From Cadophora sp. MPI-SDFR-AT-0126 (taxonomy: Eukaryota > Ascomycota > Leotiomycetes > Helotiales > Ploettnerulaceae), in assembly GCA_020747065.1 (NCBI GenBank), contig JAGMVK010000003.1, forward strand, positions 3,472,001 through 3,536,000: a DNA stretch of 64,000 nt. Reading direction: 5' to 3'. Below, in pieces: positions 59,460 to 64,000 of this stretch. The translations under genes were made by a program, and so were the position numbers. The notes under the pieces are model-generated. The model made no database searches. It was not told where the DNA came from and saw only the letters and a list, made by a program, of their open reading frames with translations. Numbering within the stretch: the stretch's first letter is position 1; every line of letters begins with the position of its first letter.

Positions 59460-62400
59460 TTTGACAATTCCTTTCGGCTTGATCGAAAAATGACTCTCAA
59501 GTACGTAGATGAGATCGACCTTGACTTCACATGGAATATGAAGTTTATGCTGAAGGCTTCTCCGTCTTTTATAGATAACTGGACAGGGTTATGTTCGTCC
59601 CTGCCATGTGTTCTTTCCCTGCATCTGCTCTCAAACAATTGCAGGGGTTTACCCCACATATGAGACAGAATCTGGGGAAAACGGGTGTAAATCTCCATCT
59701 ATAGTGATAAAGTGCCCAAATGCCATAGCATCGCAGTGGCAGTGGAAACCGGTAAGTTTATCGTTACATCGTGAATACCAAGCTATTCATATGACTCCGT
59801 TTTGGGGCTCTGACCCGAAGCAACCGAGTGGCTAAAATCGAAACACTCTGGAGAAATTCTTATGTGGAATGAAAGAGGAGGAGAAACATTCGGATCGTGA
59901 AATCGGCATGCGGAGACTTAATTTTCCCGGGGCGGTAGCTGGGAACGGCAGTCTTAAAGCTTGGATAAGAAGAAGATTAGTCGTGAACAATTGAACGTTT
60001 ATTTGCAGGCCACGTAGGCCGAGTGGAAGAAGTCGAAAATTCAATTTAGCCGAATACTGATCACAGCAAGACTGTCGTGGGTACGTTCAAAACCAAAGAA
60101 AAGCGGAATCATGCAAGTGGTCGCAACCTAATATATGCATTTTAGAAGAGAATGAAGACTGCCGTATTGCGGAGAAGTTGTCGAGTCTCGACGGAAAATT
60201 TGCAATCACCTTTGGCCAAGCTAGACTTGACAAGTTGATATTTAATCTTATTTTCTACTGCATCACGGACTCTGTCAAACATTCGAATCTGGTCGAGCCT
60301 ATCCTTACAGAAAGACTTAGTTGAATTGATGGATGATTCCTAGTCTCAGACGACGATTTCCCGTCCCATATCCGATTGCTTTGATCCGGCACAACTTAAC
60401 AGACTAGTCCAAACTCACGTTCTGAACGAGCATCTTGATTACAGGGCAGCTTGAAATCAGTTCTGCTGTGAATCTTCTCTCTGCTGTCATTTGGCTTTCT
60501 ATCTTCGCATAACAGATTGAAACAAACCCCAACGCAAAGTCTCGTCGAGTAGGTAGAGCCAAGGCCTCCTCGGCCTGCTACGCAGAATGAACTTCTTCAA
60601 ATCGATAATGAGGACAGGGAATCCTTCCAAACCATCACATGTGAGACATGCTTAGCGTTGGTTGAGCCGTAGGTGAGAAGCAAGGAAGACCAAAGATAGC
60701 CTAGATATATACCTCGATGAGCCATTCGCTTACCAAGCATCATCGAGATACAGACTCAGAGTCAATTCTCCACGATATGATAGGCTACTTTGCAAGACGT
60801 ATGTGTCTCTAGTATAAAGCTGAACCCTGGAAGTTATCATGGGTCAATAATCGCAACGGCGGTAACATTACCAGAACACCTGTGCGACGTGCTCTGTCCT
60901 CCATAAGATATCGCTTACTCCCTCAGCAACTCGCGCATTTCCACGCAGTGACAATTCGTGAATCTCCGACCTACACTTACACATGGACTCTGAAGCACGA
61001 GATCACCTTCTTTCACCGATTTCGTCACTGTCATCACAAATCTCGCTATCATCCAAGCTTCTCAGCACCATATTCACGCCAAGAGAGCCCGCTTTTGTTG
61101 ATCTCTCTAAATTTTCTAGTCACGGAAAACCAAGCAGGCTGGCTGAGGACTAGGGTAGAAAATCGACCTTATTGGATACCAGTAAATTCGATAGATCATG
61201 CTCATGGTCGTTGGCCTGATTCATTGCTTGGTTTTTTTGCGTATATTGAGCAGAAAGAATTCCAGAGCTCAGCTATTTATATCGGAAAGCGTAGTGTACA
61301 GTGCCGTCAAGTCGCCCGTAGACATTTGTGTGAATAGTGCCCCTTTCATTTTATTGGTTATCGGTCAAAAGTCTCTGTGTGTTTGTATCTCAAGTAAGGC
61401 TGGGCTATCCTCATGAACTAAGTCAAGCGTCTTCATTGTCAATCGTGGTCTCATCGCCAAATTCCGTTGCTGTCACAACACATGATTCCAGCTGTTGCCA
61501 GCACTCTGCCCCAACTTCAAAAAATGAATCATTTGAGACTAGATTGGTTTCAAATAACTTACATACTCTGGCCATAGCACTGAGAGAATGCGAGCTTGCA
61601 AAAGACCCTGGGGTCCGTGGCACGTGCGGGTGGTTTGATCCGACATTGTTTACTTGTGGTTTACCCCGAGAGGGAAGGGAAGGGAAAATTTTATATCCAT
61701 TCAACTTCGAGCTCCTTATCAATAAGAACTAAATCAATACTAGGCTAAGAAGCTCACAAGTTTCAGGAAACTGATGTCGAAAATTGGTAAATGGCAAAAT
61801 TAGAGTGTAAGGTTAAGATTAAACAAGTAGGTGAATTTCGACGAATTCATGCTATCGTGTCCCGTGTTCCTACTTTCCTAACCCATGTCATTCTTCCCCC
61901 GAGAGATAGAATGGGATATAACTATAGCTCAAAATCATCAGAAACAGCATAACGCAATGAAAGCGAATGGATGCTACTATCGATAGTGCGAAGAAGGCAC
62001 CAGCACTCAGCTCAGTGCACCATTTCCTTGCCAACCACACCCGTTGTGATTATCACTTGATTGCTATCCTAGTCTTTGATCTCTCACGCCCTTCTCTACA
62101 GGCATATTACACATTGAACTAATCACCCCAATATCTCATCGTCAGCACTCAGACCACACCACTGTCAACGAACTCTCTGTTGTAAATCTCCTTTTCAGCT
62201 CACATGCTTCTTGGAGGTCTGGATATGAGAAATGTGTTTTTGGCGAAAGATACATGGGCAGATAGATATAGACTTTTGAAATGTTTTCGAACAATTCAGG
62301 GTCCAGTCTTCTCAATTATGTGGTAAAAAACATGCGAATATCGAGCCCAGCCAAAGCTTCCCTCCTCAATCATCTTTCCAGCGGCTTTTGCGCCCCTAGA

Positions 62401-63359
62401 GTATCAATAGAGAGCAGATATCAGAAGGATTTATATACCTTCACCCCCTAGAAGTGTAGCATTTCGTTCTACCATAGCATACCATGCAACTCTGAAATAA
62501 CCCAGTCGACTTCCAATTCCAGTGCACTTCGATCAAGTGAATAGGCTCCCAAAAACTTCCGCATACTCCGTCTCCCAACCTTTGATATCATCGCAGGTAG
62601 ACATCATACCTATATAATCCCACTCCTGACCAGGATTCCGGAACTAGAATCCCCTGCCAGATTGAAACTTCCCCTATGCCACCCAGTGGAAGAAAGCGGG
62701 CTCAAGGGCACTCAAGGGCACCTTGCATTCATTATATTCTATTTCGTGTACTGACTTGCCTATTTGTCGTCTCTTCTGAGCCCAATCCAGCTTGCCGTGT
62801 TTGCGTTGTTTCCACCTTGAGCTCACACATCAGTCTCACCGTCGACTCGATAGGTATTGTCAGTCTATCCCATATTGCCATGATTCATTCTCCCATTCAA
62901 TATCACCATCACTGCTACAAGATTATTCATTACTGCCCAATGATAAACTGCTACATTTTCCCATTAACTCTACCCCCATATGTCACACACCAGCGCTCTC
63001 ACCAGGCCTCGCCGGGGAAGAGAGTGGGGGCAGGGATGAGGAGTCATGCTCGTAAAGATAATGGCGGGGGTGGAGGCGACAGAAATGAGCGAAGGATCAA
63101 GGACGGAAAAGATAGACCAGAGCCAGGGAACGTGAGTACATCCTTTTCTTTTCGGCCTCATGACTGGGATCTTAAATCCTAAACTTTTCTGGTCGTGCTT
63201 CCATACCAGCTCTCGTGTCCAGATTGCAAGGACCATCATCGATGATACTTTCTCGTCTTCTCGCCTTCTGCGATCAGCCCACCCTCATACCATTAAACCC
63301 CTTCAAACACAAACACATCCACAAATACATTCATATACCCAGGCTCTATCTCCGCCACC
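59460..63359. other. 3.9-kb region without supported genes
   Basis: It contains the CE1-type promoter and, at its far end, the 3' flank of the Gtr2 gene. ORFs at 60882-61337 and 61337-61732 lack domains. A + strand frame from 60983 to a TAG near 61151 reads protein-like (MDSEARDHLLSPISSLSSQI...) but has no match that I know. A 10-bp tandem copy lies at 62701-62720. Confidence 0.45.
62701..62720 (+). repeat. 10-bp tandem duplication
   Basis: CTCAAGGGCA occurs twice head to tail in non-coding sequence. Confidence 0.85.
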
Positions 63360-64000
63360 TTACTTCCTCTGCCTCGTAATCTCAAAAGCCCTCAACAACC
63401 CCTCAACCGTCGTCCCCACATTCTCCACAATAACCGGCATCTTCCCATAGCTCCCCTCGCGCATAACCGCCACCAGCGCAAGATACTTATTAACCTCCCT
63501 CAACATAATCGGCCTCTTGCCATCCGTAAGTACAATCGTACTTTCCGCCTCTTTGCACGCAATCTGGTCCTCGATCTTCTTATTCCACGGTGGGCCTTCC
63601 AGGTATTCTGTATATTGGCTCGGGCGATTCCAGCCATAAATCTCGGAAATGTCGACGATGACGTCGATGTAGTCGGAGCAGATCTCGTAGCTAGGCATAT
63701 CGACTGGTGAAGAATCGGTCGCGATGTAGATTTTGGAGAGGACGTCGAAGAGGTAGGCCTTTTCGAAGCCGGAGGCGCGGCAGAGGTTGTTGAGTAGAGC
63801 TTCGAGAGTGGGGAGGTGTGGAATGAGTTTTTGGATAACTTTTGAGAAGGCATCGAAGATGCTGTGGTTATAAATGCTTGTGAGGTGGAAATTTATGGGT
63901 GCGTTTTCGACGCCGTGGTCAGAGAGCTCGTCTTGGATTCGTTGTGTGATGTCCCGCTGGATGTCAAGCTTGTAGTCGTCGGAGAGGCCGTCTACTTTGT
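63360..64000 (-). CDS. gtr2: Gtr2/RagC-type GTPase, C-terminal part (gene runs off the window)
   Basis: The frame is open from the window edge to the stop at 63360-63362, about 212 codons. It begins after the G domain, within the KVDGLSDDYKLDIQRDITQR segment, followed by FHLTSIYNHSIFDAFSKVIQ and LIPHLPTLEALLNNL, then the C-terminal roadblock-like half (KAYLFDVLSKIYIATDSSPV ... EICSDYIDVIVDISEIYG). This order is that of Rag C/D-type GTPases. Gtr2 pairs with Gtr1 on the vacuole in the EGO complex and signals amino acids to TORC1. The end has a short extra tail (FEITRQRK). No intron appears in this part. The N-terminal nucleotide-binding part is outside the window, so its motifs cannot be checked. 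Confidence 0.9.
   Translation of the reverse strand, partial: KVDGLSDDYKLDIQRDITQRIQDELSDHGVENAPINFHLTSIYNHSIFDAFSKVIQKLIPHLPTLEALLNNLCRASGFEKAYLFDVLSKIYIATDSSPVDMPSYEICSDYIDVIVDISEIYGWNRPSQYTEYLEGPPWNKKIEDQIACKEAESTIVLTDGKRPIMLREVNKYLALVAVMREGSYGKMPVIVENVGTTVEGLLRAFEITRQRK

Noticed and set aside
60882..61732. ORFs of 130-150 codons and a protein-like frame from 60983
   Set aside because: No domain, no consistent splice chain; the best-looking frame meets TAG after 56 codons and lacks similarity to a family that I know.
62676..63182. 168-codon + strand ORF
   Set aside because: Composition is irregular, there is no signal peptide or motif, and it overlaps the likely 3' flank of GTR2.
1..64000. 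tRNA, rRNA, CRISPR or intact transposable elements
   Set aside because: I looked for T-loop-like GTTCGA contexts, regular spaced repeats, reverse transcriptase or transposase motifs and long terminal repeats, and saw none.

Overview
This window reads as genomic DNA of a filamentous ascomycete (Pezizomycotina). The genes are split by short introns of about 48-120 bp with GT...CTAAC/CTGAC...AG signals, and the content is typically fungal: a Cbf1-type bHLH factor, a Ycf1-type ABCC pump, Swc5, Gtr2/RagC, DUF3433, HET and 2EXR families, and secreted plant-polymer enzymes. A plant-associated or saprotrophic Leotiomycete is my best guess, but that is inference from gene content, since no database could be searched. 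I found no tRNA, rRNA, CRISPR array or intact transposon.

Layout. 0-10.3 kb holds two conserved housekeeping-type genes on the + strand: a CBF1-like bHLH factor and a 12-exon vacuolar-type ABCC transporter. 10.2-19.4 kb is a gene-poor stretch of 9.1 kb that ends at a 601-aa nuclear-type protein with the YDR124W-like helical-bundle domain (+). 21.4-28.0 kb is poor in intact genes and holds two decayed minus-strand genes: an unidentified short gene and a 14-TM DHA2-type MFS exporter. 29.3-42.8 kb is accessory: SWC5 (-), an AA9 LPMO with a CBM1 (-), a HET-domain relic (-), a GNAT acetyltransferase (-), a GH16 glucanase (-), a CE2-like SGNH acetyl esterase (+) and a small secreted crystallin-like protein (+). 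43.1-49.4 kb holds a large DUF3433 membrane protein with one apparent frameshift (-) and an intact Dal5-type MFS permease (-). 50.7-51.6 kb is a broken 2EXR gene (+). 53.2-59.5 kb holds a secreted M43 metalloprotease (+), a tiny Cys-rich-tail protein (+), an unidentified ORF (-), an NmrA-like reductase (+) and a CE1-type esterase (-). The window ends inside a Gtr2/RagC GTPase gene (-).

How the genes may work together. Six secreted or exported proteins (AA9-CBM1, GH16, CE2-like, crystallin-like, M43, CE1-like) within 28 kb suggest an extracellular degradation neighbourhood: the LPMO and GH16 would cut cellulose and beta-1,3/1,4-glucans, and the two esterases would remove side groups from hemicellulose. 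Between these genes lie at least four broken genes (MFS, HET, 2EXR, short unknown) and one with a single frameshift (DUF3433). This fits an accessory region under gene turnover, flanked by conserved genes at both ends (CBF1, ABCC on the left; GTR2 on the right). No single undescribed system stands out. The most informative observations are the decay pattern, a GC-AG intron and 10-nt exon in the MFS relic, the long gene-free stretch upstream of the YDR124W-like gene, and small secreted or membrane proteins that standard gene calling could miss.
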